Shown here: positions 7,316 through 18,500 of the stretch, one piece after another
Numbering within the stretch: position 1 is the first letter of the stretch
Layout: each line of letters opens with the position of its first letter
Origin: VRUE01 sp963730315
Lineage (GTDB): Bacteria; Actinomycetota; Thermoleophilia; Solirubrobacterales; 70-9
Assembly (NCBI GenBank): GCA_963730315.1
Contig: CAVSRD010000016.1
Span: 20,914-84,913, forward strand
Direction of reading: 5' to 3'
Length of the DNA: 64,000 nt
Notes under the pieces: model-generated
What the model saw: the letters and a program-made list of their open reading frames with translations, nothing else
Told to the model about the DNA's origin: nothing
Database searches by the model: none
Translations under genes and position numbers: made by a program

Positions 7316-7572
7316 CGCTGGTCTCACCGTCTGCGGGAGTGGGCGGCGTACTCATCCGCCTCTGCGTCGGATGAGCCGGGAGGGGAATCGTGTCCTGTGG
7401 CGTGTGTGAGGCAGCCTTGCCCGAGGGTGGCCACAGAGCTTATGGGCGCACCGTTTCACCTATCTGCACCGTCCAAATGCAATGGTTCAAAAACTGAGTA
7501 GGTGAATTACTCCTGAATGTGGAAGGATGCCGCCGCGCTCAGTGGAAGACGAACGCTGCCGTCAATTACTAG
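7316..7572. other. Intergenic region with hairpin and degenerate motif
   Basis: A stem CTCATCCG/CGGATGAG (7351-7358 with 7368-7375, 9-base loop) could end the relaxase transcript. At 7428 TGGCCACAG, 10 bases, CGCACCGT resembles a decayed copy, reversed, of the transfer motif. The rest is more AT-rich than its neighbours and may hold the promoter of the RHS gene. No coding sequence is evident. Confidence 0.4.
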
Positions 7573-10500
7573 GTGGGCTGGGCCGGAAATCGACGATGCA
7601 TGGGGGGATTGTCGAGGAGCTTGAGTAGCGCTCTCGGAAGCAAGGCAACCGCGGGTCTGATCCTGCTTCTTCTCTTGGCGGCCGCAACCGCAGGCGCCGC
7701 CCTCGCGGCCGGGCCGCCGAAGCCCACGTCCGCGAGCGAGGAATCCCATGCCCCGACCGCCGCACAGGTCGAAGCCGGCCTCCAGGCCGAAGCGCGCAGG
7801 GAAGAAGAACGCCAAAGGGAGCTGGCCACTCCGGCAGCACGGCGCCGCCGCGAAGAATCGACCGACGCCTACGCCGGTATCTCCGCCTCGGCGTCCGAGC
7901 AACTGCTCGAAAGCAGCTTCCCCGAACAGCTCTCGGCACTCCGCTCGGGGCCGATCCAATACCTCGACGAAGCGAAGGTCCTGAAGGTCATCGACGGCAC
8001 CTCCGCTGTGGTCTCCCACGACGGCAAGCGGGCCCTCTTGGAATCGGCCGTGCCAATCAAGGTCGAAAACGAAGCGGGAATGATGGAAAAGCCAGACCTG
8101 GCGCTGAGCCGCGAGGGCTCGGGCTTCCTGCCGGCCAATCCGCCGGTTGCGCTGAGGATCCCAGAAGGCGCCGCCGGGCTCGTCCGGCTGAGCGGAAGCG
8201 GGATCGGCGTCCAGCAAGCTGAAGCCCGCGCTTCCAGCGCTGGGCGGCTGCTTGGCCCCGAAGAAGTGTTCTTCCCAGAAGTCGCAGCCGACACCGACCT
8301 CCTCGCAGCCCCGACCCCCGGGGCGTCGAGCTCTACGACCAGCTGCGCTCTGCGGAAAGCCCCGAGCAGATCACCTTCCACCTTGACCTCCCGACCGGAG
8401 ACCTCTTGCGTGAAGTCGATGGCGGAGCGGAGGTCGTCAACTCCGATGGCAAGGTCCAGGCCAGAGTTCCCAATCCATATGCCGTCGATGCCGAAGGGAC
8501 CGAAGTCCCGGTCACCCTCCAGGCGAAGGGCGACTCGATCATCCTCGGCGTCTCTCACCGCGAACAGGATCTGGCCTACCCGATCCTGGCCGATCCCTCC
8601 ATTGAAGAAGCCTGGGGCTGGCTCGAATGGCAAGGCTTGGCGCGCTCTCGACCTGGGGGCAAAGCGGGCCGACCGGGAAAATCGAACTTCTAACCAGGCT
8701 CAATACCTACTGCCCGGGGGGCTCCAACCAAGGCCTCTTCCTCGAGGCCCCGAGCGGGTACTACTCGTCCAGCGAATTCCCGGCGCCTGGAGCCTCAACC
8801 CAACCGGTAACGCCATCGTTGAAGCGGCGTGGCTTTGGAACATGGGCGCGAAAACCACAGCGTCAACTGCACCAATGGCAAAATACCCCGAGCCCCACGA
8901 CTACGAGGGCCTTTGGAATGGATCGGGGTGGTCGCAGTTTCAGACCAACAAGTCGATCCAGGGGTGGACTGAATTCCCTGCTTGGCCCGGCTTTGGCGGC
9001 TACGAACTCTACATCGGCATGGGGTCCAATGGCGGAGAAGACAAATGCCGAAGGGACATCTATGTCGGGGGCGTCAAAGTGGCTCTCGGTGATTCGGGCT
9101 TGCCCTATTGGGGCTACGCCAGCGGCCCGACTGGGTGGGTGAACAACAGCTCGTTCAACGTGCCGCTGTCTGCCTCCGATGAAGGCCTCGGAGTCAAGGA
9201 ATTCCTCGTCGTCGACGAAAAAGGAGGCGAATCGGAAGCGGCGTACCCGTGACCGGTTTCAACGAGAGCCCCTGCCCAGGGACCTGGACCACGAGCCTGA
9301 GCCACGAATCAAAAGACCTGGAAACCGGCGAAGACCAGCTCCTGGTCTACGCCTATGACGCAGTAGGAAACCAGTCGCTCCCGAAATATGTGATGGTCAA
9401 GGTCGACCACGCCGAACCGACCCTGACCCTCTCGGGAGCCTTGCCCCCCCACAGCACCCTGGGCATGAGCGACCCGAATACAGCCTGAAATGGAAGGCTG
9501 AAGACGGCAGGGAAGGCGCGCCCCAATCAGGCGTCGCCAGCGTCGTTGTCAAGGTCGACGGCGAAGTCGTCCACTCCGAAACCCCGGGCTGCTCGACGCA
9601 GAACTGCGCGCTCGAAAACGAATGGGCCTTCGTCGCCTCCGAAAACAAAACCGGCGAACACAAAATCGAAGTGATCGCGACCGACGCCGTCGGCAACGTC
9701 ACGATGCGACCGCTGACCGTCAACGACAGCCCGGAAGTCACCAGCCCGACCAGCGGCGAACACGTTTCGCGTCGCTTCCGGCTCACCGCGGCCTGGATCC
9801 CCACCGGCTACTCGGGCGTCACCTGGCAGTACCGGCTCGACTCCGGCAAAGAATGGGCCGACGTCCCCACTGCCGAGGTGAAGACGGCAACCGGGGAAGG
9901 CGTCAATCGCCGGCGGCCGTATCGGGGCAGTCGAGCGAATCCTTCTTCTGGGACGTGGCCGCCTCCGGGCTCTCCACCGCGGACTTGGTGCCGCTCGAAG
10001 TGCGCGCCAAGCTGCAAGGGGAATCGCCTGAAGGAACCTCGCCGGCGGTGTCGGCGAAGCTCGACCGCGGCACCGGTGGCCCGAAGGACGCCAGCGCCGA
10101 AGTCGGCCCCGGCTCCGTCGACCTGCTGACCGGCAATCTCTCGGTTCCCCGCACCGACGTCTCGATCCCCGTCTTCGGTCCGCCCTGGAATTCACCCGTA
10201 CTTACAACTCCCGCGACGGCGAAAGCGACCCCAAAGGCATCCTCGGGCCGGGTTGGATCGCCGGCTCCCCGGTCGAAGAAGCCGGGGCGGACTGGAAGTC
10301 CGCGCGCGACGCAAGCGTCGCAGGTGAGGTCCCTACGCCGTCCTCACCGACCTCGAAGGCTACGAATATGCCTTCGAACTCACCGCCGGCGGCGGCTACA
10401 TCTCGCCCCCGGAAATGTCGGGCTGGGTTCTCTCGAGCACCGGCGCGGGCTTTGCCTGGCCGACCCGGCAGGAAACAGCGTCATCTTCGGCGAGGAAAGC

Positions 10501-11007
10501 GGCGCCGGCACCTTCCTCCCGTCCGAGATCGCCCAGCCCGGAGGCAAAGGCAACAAGACCCAGATGGTCTACGAACTCGAAGGCAGCTCCCGCCGGTTGA
10601 AGATGCTGATCGGCCCGAGCGCTGACGGCGTGAGCGGTTGCGATGCCCCACGTTTCCACCGTCCCCACGACCACCGGCTGCCGCTCGCTCTCCTTCGAAT
10701 ATCAGCACCCGGGCGAATGGGAAGGGGCGGAAAGCGCCGGCGACCGCCTGACCTCGATCACCTACAACGGCCCCGACGGCAAATCGCATACGAAAGTCGC
10801 CGAATACGAATACAACGCAGAAGGCCGACTTTCGCCGAGTGGGACCCCCGAGTCTCGCCGCCGCTCAAAGAGACCTACTTCTACGCGGTAGGCGGCGAGC
10901 TGAAGAAGGTCACCCCACCGGGTGAAGAACCATGGCGTCTCGGCTACGAAGAAGAACCGGCCGCGGAATCGGGTGGCGAACCGACGCCGCCTCGCGAAGG
11001 CCTCATC

Positions 11008-11578
11008 GCCGCCTACTCCTTCGACGAGGCGAAGGCGAAGTCGCCCACGACTCCGCCGGCGCCAACGACGGCGCTGTCGAAGGCGCCCAGTGGACCGGCG
11101 AAGGCAAATACGGCGGCGCCCTTGAATTCGACGCCTCAAGCGAAGAAGACGAGGTGCTGGTCCCAAGCTCCGAAGACCTGCGCCTGGAAGACTTCACCCT
11201 TGAGGCGTGGGTCGATCCGACCGAAGCCAGGAAGGGCCCCGGTGATCGCCAAGTGGGCCGAAAAAGACTTCGGCTACGCCCTCTACGCCAGCGGCGAAGC
11301 CAGCAACGTGCCCGAAGGCTTCATCACCGAACACGAATGGCTGGTCGCCTACGCAGATGCCTCCGAAGCGATCCCGCTCAGCGCCTGGACCCACATCGCC
11401 CTGACCAACGACGGTGAACACCTGTGCCTCTACGTCGATGGCGTCCTCGTCGACGAACACGCCTCCGAAAAAGTCAAAGCCGGCGAAAGCCCGCTGCGGA
11501 TCGGCGGCCTGCCCGGCGGCCCCTACAGCCAGTTCTTCGACGGCAAGATCGACGAGGTGCGGATCTACGATCGGGCGC
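11008..11578 (+). repeat. LamG domain repeat, copy 1
   Basis: About 570 bp nearly identical to 11682-12252. It encodes a concanavalin-like LamG domain (AAYSFDEGEGEVAHDSAGAN, FTLEAWVDPTEAR, WTHIALTNDGEHLCLYVDG, KIDEVRIYDRAL). Compared with copy 2 it lacks one G near 11028 and two bases near 11230, which breaks its frame. Confidence 0.85.
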
Positions 11579-11681
11579 TGAGCCAGGAAGAAGTCGAAGG
11601 GACGCCGCGACCTCGATCGGCGGCACCGGAGAACCGGGCGAAGGCGGCGAATCCAGCGGAGAAGGCCCTGAAGGCTTGATT

Positions 11682-12252
11682 GCCGCCTACTCCTTCGACG
11701 AGGGCGAAGGCGAAGTCGCCCACGACTCCGCCGGCGCCAACGACGGCGCTGTCGAAGGCGCCCAGTGGACCGGCGAAGGCAAATACGGCGGCGCCCTCGA
11801 ATTCGACGCCTCAAGCGAAGAAGACGAGGTGCTGGTCCCAAGCTCCGAAGACCTGCGCCTGGAAGACTTCACCCTTGAGGCGTGGGTCGATCCGACCGAA
11901 GCCAGGGAATGGGCCCCGGTGATCGCCAAGTGGGCCGAAAAAGACTTCGGCTACGCCCTCTACGCCAGCGGCGAAGCCAGCAACGTGCCCGAAGGCTTCA
12001 TCACCGAACACGAATGGCTGGTCGCCTACGCAGATGCCTCCGAAGCGATCCCGCTCAGCGCCTGGACCCACATCGCCCTGACCAACGACGGTGAACACCT
12101 GTGCCTCTACGTCGATGGCGTCCTCGTCGACGAACACGCCTCCGAAAAAGTCAAAGCCGGCGAAAGCCCGCTGCGGATCGGCGGCCTGCCCGGCGGCCCT
12201 ACAGCCAGTTCTTCGACGGCAAGATCGACGAGGTGCGGGTCTATGACCGGGC
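11682..12252 (+). repeat. LamG domain repeat, copy 2
   Basis: Tandem partner of the previous repeat. It keeps the frame across the domain but has CCC where copy 1 has CCCC near 12200. Only one substitution is evident in the first 500 bp. Confidence 0.85.
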
Positions 12253-15243
12253 GCTCAACCAGGAAGAAGTCGAAGGCGACGAGGCAACGGCGATCGAAGC
12301 CAGGACGGGCGAAGGCCACCTGCGCCTGCACATGGTGCGCCGCGCCAGCCTGCTCGGCGAAGGCGAACCGCAGACCGCGCAGACGACGATCGTCTACAAC
12401 GTCCCGGTTTCCGGCAAAGGCCGCGCCTACGACATGAGCAGGGCCGCGGTCCAAGAATGGGGCCAGCAGCATGCTCCCAGCGACGCAACCGCCGTCTTCC
12501 CGCCCGACGAGGTGCCGGCGTCCAACCCGGAAAACTACAACCGCGCCACCGTCTACTACATGGATGCCGAAGGCCAGGTGCTCGACACGGCCACGCCCTC
12601 CGGGGCCGGCACCGAAGCGCCCTCGATATCCACCACCGAAGCCGACGAGCACGGCAACGTCCTGCGCGAACTGACGCCACAGAACCGCCTGCGAGCGCTT
12701 GCCACCGGCGGGCGACCCGGTTGCCCGCTCGCATGAGCTCGAGACCAAGCGCGTCTTCAACTCAGAAGGCACCGAGCTGCTCGAAGAATGTGGGGCCCGC
12801 TGCACGAAGTGAAGCTCCAGGGAATCAGGGGCCACGGTCGAAGCTCGTCTTCACAAGGTGCCTGACCTATGAAGACCCGGCGCCGCCGGAAGGCTCAGCG
12901 CTCCGTCCTGCCGGACGCCGGATGCCGCACCTGCCGGCCGAACAGGTCCCCGGCGCCAGAGGTTGGCGCCGAAGCGTGTACGATCAGCGGGTGCACCGCG
13001 TCCGAATACGACTGGGACCCTGCGGCAGCCGACCAAGGTCGACCGTCGATCCCGGCGATCAGGACCCGAACACTGGCGACCGCGAATCGGCCAGCGTCTA
13101 CGACGATGAAACCGGGCTGCCCGTCGAAGTGCGCCAGCCCAAAGACGCCAAAGGTGGTGGGGCGGGAACCACGAAAACCGTGTACTACGCGGCGACGGGC
13201 TCGGGAGGCGAATGCCAAGGCTCCGCCAGCTCGCTGGCCTTCCCTGCAAGGTGATGCCGGCCAAACAGCCCGGGACCGAAGGTCTCCCGGAACTGCTCGC
13301 TACGAAGTATCTCTCCTACAACAGCCTTGGCGAGCCGACCGATTGTGGTGGAAAACGTGAAGGCGGCCCCTCGCACCAGCGCACGACGATCGGCGACCTA
13401 TGACTCCGCAGGCCGGAGGCGTGACGAGCAAGATCGAAGGCGGAGGGGTCGAAGGCCAGAGACCGAAACCGTCTACGACGAAAACACCGGAGCGCCCACT
13501 GTGTAGCGCTTCGTATCCGGAGACCAAATGCGAAGGACTTCGAATCGCATGCGACAACGACGATCTACGATGCACTCGAACGAGTTTTCAATACGAAGTG
13601 GCTGGAGGCAACGCGTCGAAAACCACCTACGACCTCGATGGCCGCACAGTGTCGAGGTCCGACGCGACGGGAACTCAGATCGCTGACTTACGATGCGAAT
13701 TCCGGGCCGTCCGTCGGGCTTGAAGATTCGGCCGCCGGCACCTTCACGGCCTCCTACGACGCCAATGGCAAGATGGTCGATCGGACCCTGCCGAACGGCA
13801 TTACCGCGAGGACGACCTACAACGAGGTCGAAGAACCAATATCGGTCGTTTGCGCGAAGGAAAGCTACTGCGGCGCAAACTGCCGCTGGCTCTCACGAAA
13901 CGCTCGAACGCTCGATCAACGGCAGATCGTCCGTCGATGGCAACCTGGTTCACGACGCTTACAGGTACGACGCGGCGGGCAGGCTCCAACGAGCGCAGGA
14001 AACCCCGACCGGAGGCGAATGCACCACTCGGTCCTACAATTTCGACGCCGATTCCAACCGCACCGCGCTTGAAACCGCCACCGGCATCGGCGGGGCCTGC
14101 CCGAGCGAAGGCGGGACGAAAAAAGACCTACGGCTAGGATGGTGCTGATCGTCTGAAGGGCCGACCTATGATAGCTGGGGCCGGATCACGGCCTTGCCGG
14201 CCTCCTACGCCGGCGGCCATGCGTTGACGACCGAATACTTGGGACGGACATGGTCGCTGTGCAGGAACAGAACGGCGTCACGAAACGTACCAACTGGATG
14301 CGTCCCTGAAGCGGCGTCAGCGCCTCAAGGCGGAGGACTAGAAGGCGCCGAAGTCTTCCACTACGACGGGCCGGAAGACTCCGTGGCTGGACCGAACGCG
14401 GGTCCGCGTGGACCCGCAGCATCGTCGGCTTCGGCGGCGAGCTCGCTGCGATGCAGGTAGGCGATCGGGTGTCACCTTCCAGCTGACCAACCTGCACGGC
14501 GACGTTGTCGCTACGGCGGACCCAAGTCCGTCTGCGACCGAAACTGAAAACGACTTTCCGCTTCGACGAGTTTGGCAATCCCGACGTCGGCGGGCGCGGG
14601 CCGCTTCGGATGGCTGGCGGAGGCGCGCAGGACTGAACTGTCGTCCGGGGTGATCCAGATGGGAGCGCGCAGCTACGTGCCGGAGATGGGCGCTTCTTGA
14701 CCCCCGACCCGATTCCTCGGGGCTGAGCCAATCTTATGACTACGCCGGTCAAGACCCGATCAACAACCTCGACGTGAAAGGTATGTGCACCGACGTCAAA
14801 GGGCACAAGCTCTGCAAGGGTAAACGTGCTCGGCGCGAACTGCACAGAGCGCGGGTGCGTGCCGAAGAGTACACCGTGCGGGAAGAAAGGCGGCGCAGCG
14901 TGCACGTCGGATGTCAAAACTATGCCTGCACGGTTCGGGGGATAGCTCCCTACGCTGGGAAGTCACCAAACGTTGCCAGGGCGTTCAAGATGGGAGACTC
15001 TTGCGATCCACTATATAAGTCACCACACGACTCAGATAACGAGTGGGGCACTCGGTGGGTTGTCCTACTTCCTGGGCGAGGACCCTCGGTGATGGCGACT
15101 TTATCCAGGGTTGCGTCAAGGATAGCTCGGACGCGTTCACCGAGGACCAGGAGCTAATAAATAGCAAGGCGGGAGTAGTGGTGGCGGCCCCCCACGTTGT
15201 TGTTGCTTGCATAGCTGGCGCACTAGGCGGGTGATGGAACATT

Positions 15244-15519
15244 ATGCGGACGATTCAAGAAAGGCTCGTTGACGTGATCGAGTGGCAGCGCGTTCCCCTT
15301 TCATTGTGGGCCGTTTGCGTCCTACTACTATTTGAAGCGCTCGCTATCGCTGTAGCCGTGTCGGGTCCGGTGGTCCTCGTCGCCCTGACTCCCCCCGTGG
15401 CTCTTCTCTGGTGCTTTTTTCTCCTGAAGCGTGTGCGCTGGCTATGGTTCGCTACCGTACTGGTGTCGATCGTGGCTATCCTGGGCGCGTTATTTGGGTC
15501 TGTCTCTTGGCAACGTTGA
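15244..15519 (+). CDS. Small membrane protein after RHS tip (immunity candidate)
   Basis: A 91-residue protein starting 8 bases after the RHS gene. After a short charged N-terminus (MRTIQERLVDVIEWQRVPLS) it has about three hydrophobic helices (LWAVCVLLLFEALAIAVAV, VVLVALTPPVALLWCFFLL, LWFATVLVSIVAILGALFG). RHS genes are normally followed by the immunity gene for their own toxic tip, so this is the obvious immunity candidate, and a membrane location would suit a membrane-acting or secreted toxin. No family recognised. The base composition is lower in GC than the flanks, as is usual for exchangeable tip/immunity cassettes. Confidence 0.55.
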   Translation: MRTIQERLVDVIEWQRVPLSLWAVCVLLLFEALAIAVAVSGPVVLVALTPPVALLWCFFLLKRVRWLWFATVLVSIVAILGALFGSVSWQR

Positions 15520-15658
15520 CGTTGATAGGTCAAATGCTACTGCTGCTACCGATTACCAGATCGTATTTCTCCATCGGCAACCAAAGGACAGGCGCAGCAT
15601 TCAATAGGGCCCTGCCCTGCCTCTGGGGGTGTACGAACCTTATTGCAGGTGAAAGTGA

Positions 15659-15880
15659 GCCGGACTAGGACGTTCCTATAGATGTCACGGGGAGGGAGAT
15701 AGAGCCCCGAGGTCTTCGCGGAGGCGTCGACCTGCAAAATCGGCATATGATTCGTGGGCGGAAACCGCCTTCGCTCGTGGAAGTGCGCCCGCATGGGGGC
15801 CTGAGGCCGAGTTAGGTGCGGTTGCTGGATCCGCCGCTTACGCTGCGGGCGCCTGTCTGATCGGATCCGTGTTCGGATGA
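15659..15880 (+). pseudogene. Possible orphan RHS tip remnant
   Basis: An open frame with no clear start. Its last 45 residues look like protein (AYDSWAETAFARGSAPAWG, then LGAVAGSAAYAAGACLIGSV) and end in a Gly/Ala-rich hydrophobic tail like the end of the RHS tip just upstream. Together with the membrane protein at 16244 it could be a displaced second tip/immunity pair. This is weak evidence. Confidence 0.25.
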
Positions 15881-16243
15881 TCCGGGCTGGACTTGTTCGA
15901 GCAACTAGACTCACCTGAAGTGACTCCGGCCTCGGGACCAAGATTGGCGGACGCCCGATCACCGACCAGCACTGTGGAATTACAGTCGTCCCGCTTATAG
16001 CTGGCGAGATGGTCTGCCGCTCTCGCACTTGGGATGGGCATCGGGGATACTCTGTCTCTTGCCGTCTGGGTCATAGGTCTTACTCTTGCCCAACAGGAGT
16101 CCCGGACCGAGTTCATCGTGGGAAGCGGCCGCGGGTGCCTTCGACACTTAGCTTGGCTCCGGTGTGTGCCACTTGTTACCATAATCCTCGGCAAAGGGAG
16201 TAACCGTGTCTGACGTCGGTAGGAAGCGCCCGCGGCTTCGCAC

Positions 16244-16567
16244 ATGTGGCGCACCGGGCTAGCTAGACTCGCTGGCTGGGAGGCTGACCCTGTTGAAAGA
16301 AGCGCGCCTCGAATACAGCGGAGCTATAGCACTCTCCTTTGGCGGCTCGGCTTCGCCTGGGTCGTTCTCTGGTTCGTTCTTGGTGGAGCCTTCGAATGGC
16401 AAAAGAGCACCGGTGAAGGTAGCGTTGTTGTGAACTTCGTGGTACGGATTACTTGGATCTGCTGGGCAGCTGTGCTCCTTGCACTCACTGTCGCGGTTGT
16501 AGCGGCAGTGCGTGCCCGCGCGATGGCTTCCCGGGCCAACTCTGATTCCAGCTCTGACGGCATGTAG
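16244..16567 (+). CDS. Small two-helix membrane protein
   Basis: A 107-residue protein with two transmembrane helices (LGFAWVVLWFVLGGAFEW and ITWICWAAVLLALTVAVV) followed by a basic, Ser-rich tail. It has no recognised family. Its size and topology resemble the membrane protein directly behind the RHS gene, and it follows a possible orphan tip remnant, so a second immunity gene is a reasonable guess. The start is uncertain; no good ribosome site is visible. Confidence 0.4.
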   Translation: MWRTGLARLAGWEADPVERSAPRIQRSYSTLLWRLGFAWVVLWFVLGGAFEWQKSTGEGSVVVNFVVRITWICWAAVLLALTVAVVAAVRARAMASRANSDSSSDGM

Positions 16568-16787
16568 AGAGGATGCCTCGGTGCGCGCTCGTAGTTTGAC
16601 ATGTGAAGCGGTGGGTCGACGACGGGAAGGCGCGGGAGTTGCGGTGAGGCTGGTTGAGGCCATCGGGCATGCCGGTCGCCAAAACTCGATTTCAGCCTAG
16701 AAGGGACAGTCGCGTCGTCTTCGACGCACTCGGCGGCTTCGTCTCGCCCAAAGCACTTCCAGGCCGGGCTCGACGCTATCGGTAACC

Positions 16788-18500
16788 TCATGTCGGCCTC
16801 CGTCCTAACCGAGGACACCTATTGGCCGCTGAAGTTCGCGCAGCGACTCCTCGTCGATACCAGGGCCGGAGGGCGATCCTCGTCGGCGGCAGGCTCCCGT
16901 ACACAAGCAGAGCGCTCGCCGGCTGGCTCTGGCGCAGAAGGTGGGCGGGGGCAAGCTCGCGGTAGGTGTCGCCCTCGGTCTGGGAGCGATGCCCGCGCTC
17001 GCCCCTTTGCGTGTTGACCGAGCGCTGTTCGAACTCTCCCGATCCGAGCAGCTGGGTGAAGTAGTTCAGCGTCTCGACATCGGAGATCCCGCGGCCGAGC
17101 AGCTTCGCGTGGTGGTTGTTGACGATCGTGTCGGTCCGGGCGCCGAACCGCGCCTTGGCCTGGGCGATGTCGTGGAAGGCGGTGAGGAGCTGGACGCCGA
17201 GGCCGGCGGCGGTGGAGGCCACCTCGTCGAGGCTGGGGAAGGGGGCGATGTTGGCGCACTCGTCGAGCAGGAGGAGAAGAGGCGGGTCGATCGGCCCGCC
17301 TCTCCTTGCCGAGCGGGCCTCGACCAGGGCCAGCAGCTCCTGGATCAGGGTGGAGAACACGGTTCGAAGCCGCTCCTGTTCGCTGCGCGGAGCAACTAGG
17401 TAAAGAGTGTTCGAGCCCGCGAGCAGCGCTTCGGGGGCGTAGTCGGCGCTTTCGGTCTCCGCTGCTACGCGTGGGTCCCCGAAGGCGGCGAGGATCGTCT
17501 CTGCCGTCGTGTAGACCGAGGAACGCTGGCGCTCCTCACGGTTCTGAGTAGCCATGAAGGCGCGCGCGGCGCTCCGGTCGCCCGCGTCCGCGAGGATTGG
17601 CGCCACCTTTGCCCCGCAGGCTTCCGGGCCTTCGTCGAGCCAGGCGAGGACGGTCGCCATCGTCGCGCGCTCGCGGCTCGCCGCGAAGAGGAGCGGTGCG
17701 ATCAGCTTCTCGGCGTTCTGAAACCAGAAGTCGCCGTCGCGCAGATCGCCGGCGGCGCCCTTTGCCGCGCCCGCCAGCCAGTGGGCGACCCGCAGCGCTC
17801 CCTGCCAGTCCCCCGCTCCACGCAGCGGCGTCGCCCGTGCGCGCTCGGTGTCGGTCACCTGGGCGGGGTCGAAGACCCAGACCTCGCCAAGCGCTTCGCG
17901 GCGCGCCAGCGTCGGTGCCAGCAGGTCGCTCTTGACCGAGGTCGCCAGCACCGGCCCCTCCCACTCGAGCAACGCGGGAATCACCAGGCCCGAGGTCTTG
18001 TGAGTCTGGGTCGGCCCGAAGACGATCACCGAGCGCCCGGCCTCGGCGGCGAGGAGGTCGCGGCCGCGCCGCCCGAGGGTCAGTCGCCCGGGCGTCGGGG
18101 CCGGCACCCGCAGCGGCGCCAGCTCGCCGCGCTTTGCCCAGCGCGCCGCCGGCGGCTTCTCGCGCCCCCGCAGGAAGGAGGGCCGCTCGACGTCGCGGAG
18201 CGCTCGAACGGCACCCAGCGCGAGGGCGGCGAGCGGGCAGGTCAGGAGGGCGAAGGCGACGTAGACCCCGGCGGTTCCGGGCAGCCGCGTCTGTGCGGCG
18301 GGCGGCCAGGCGGCGCGCGGGTCGCCAAGGTGGAAGGGCAGCCGCAGGGCGACCGCGACGGTCTCACCCGCAGCGATCGGTGCTGGGCCGGCGCCGAAGA
18401 GGGCACCGGCGAGGGCGCCAGTCGCCCAGATCAGCGCCAGCAGCGCCACGGCGGCGATGCCGAGCGCCAGGTAGACGCTGCGCTCGCCCGGTTCGCCCAT
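16788..18500 (-). CDS. TraG/VirD4-type coupling protein
   Basis: About 570 residues; the last gene of the transfer operon. Two N-terminal membrane helices (LALGIAAVALLALIWATGAL and VYVAFALLTCPLAALALGAV) precede the ATPase. The P-loop is IVFGPTQTHKTSG, with His where Gly normally precedes the Lys; Walker B is PPLLLLLDECANI. The segment NNHHAKLLGRGISDVETLNY and the final LLVYGSLPPTRIALRPWY are typical of this family, which links the relaxase-DNA complex to the secretion channel. The ATG overlaps the preceding stop (TGATG). Near 16850 a one-base shift would replace the odd arginine-rich end by REESLRELQRPIGVLG and a stop at about 16820, which looks more natural. Confidence 0.88.
   Translation of the reverse strand: MGEPGERSVYLALGIAAVALLALIWATGALAGALFGAGPAPIAAGETVAVALRLPFHLGDPRAAWPPAAQTRLPGTAGVYVAFALLTCPLAALALGAVRALRDVERPSFLRGREKPPAARWAKRGELAPLRVPAPTPGRLTLGRRGRDLLAAEAGRSVIVFGPTQTHKTSGLVIPALLEWEGPVLATSVKSDLLAPTLARREALGEVWVFDPAQVTDTERARATPLRGAGDWQGALRVAHWLAGAAKGAAGDLRDGDFWFQNAEKLIAPLLFAASRERATMATVLAWLDEGPEACGAKVAPILADAGDRSAARAFMATQNREERQRSSVYTTAETILAAFGDPRVAAETESADYAPEALLAGSNTLYLVAPRSEQERLRTVFSTLIQELLALVEARSARRGGPIDPPLLLLLDECANIAPFPSLDEVASTAAGLGVQLLTAFHDIAQAKARFGARTDTIVNNHHAKLLGRGISDVETLNYFTQLLGSGEFEQRSVNTQRGERGHRSQTEGDTYRELAPAHLLRQSQPASALLVYGSLPPTRIALRPWYRRGVAARTSAANRCPRLGRRPT

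Larger units (their letters stand above)
7600..15235 (+). pseudogene. Secreted RHS/YD-repeat protein with two LamG domains (multiply frameshifted)
   Basis: One very long gene, about 2,500 codons, read in pieces. The start is ATG 7600 or in-frame 7573; a signal peptide follows (AGLILLLLLAAATAGAALAA). About 700 residues of conserved N-terminal region come next, including Ig-like parts (GEHKIEVIATDAVGN). The RHS entry is DLLTGNLSVPRTDVS and then EFTRTYNSRDGESDPKGIL. Two LamG domains lie at 11.0-12.25 kb, YD repeats at 12.4-14.6 kb, and the RHS closing core is YVPEMG, RFLTPDPI, YDYAGQDPINNLDVKG near 14.68-14.78 kb. The variable tip follows (HKLCKGKRARRELHRARVRA onward), ending VVACIAGALGG. Frame changes occur near 8325, 8690, 9250, 9490 and 9900, and at many later points. 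Such proteins export a toxic or adhesive tip. The gene may be functional if the frameshifts are sequence errors. Confidence 0.8.

Noticed and set aside
15546..16028. Minus-strand frame between the two small membrane proteins
   Set aside because: It contains no domain, has no ribosome site and conflicts with the plus-strand tip-like remnant; evidence is too weak for either to be called a firm gene.
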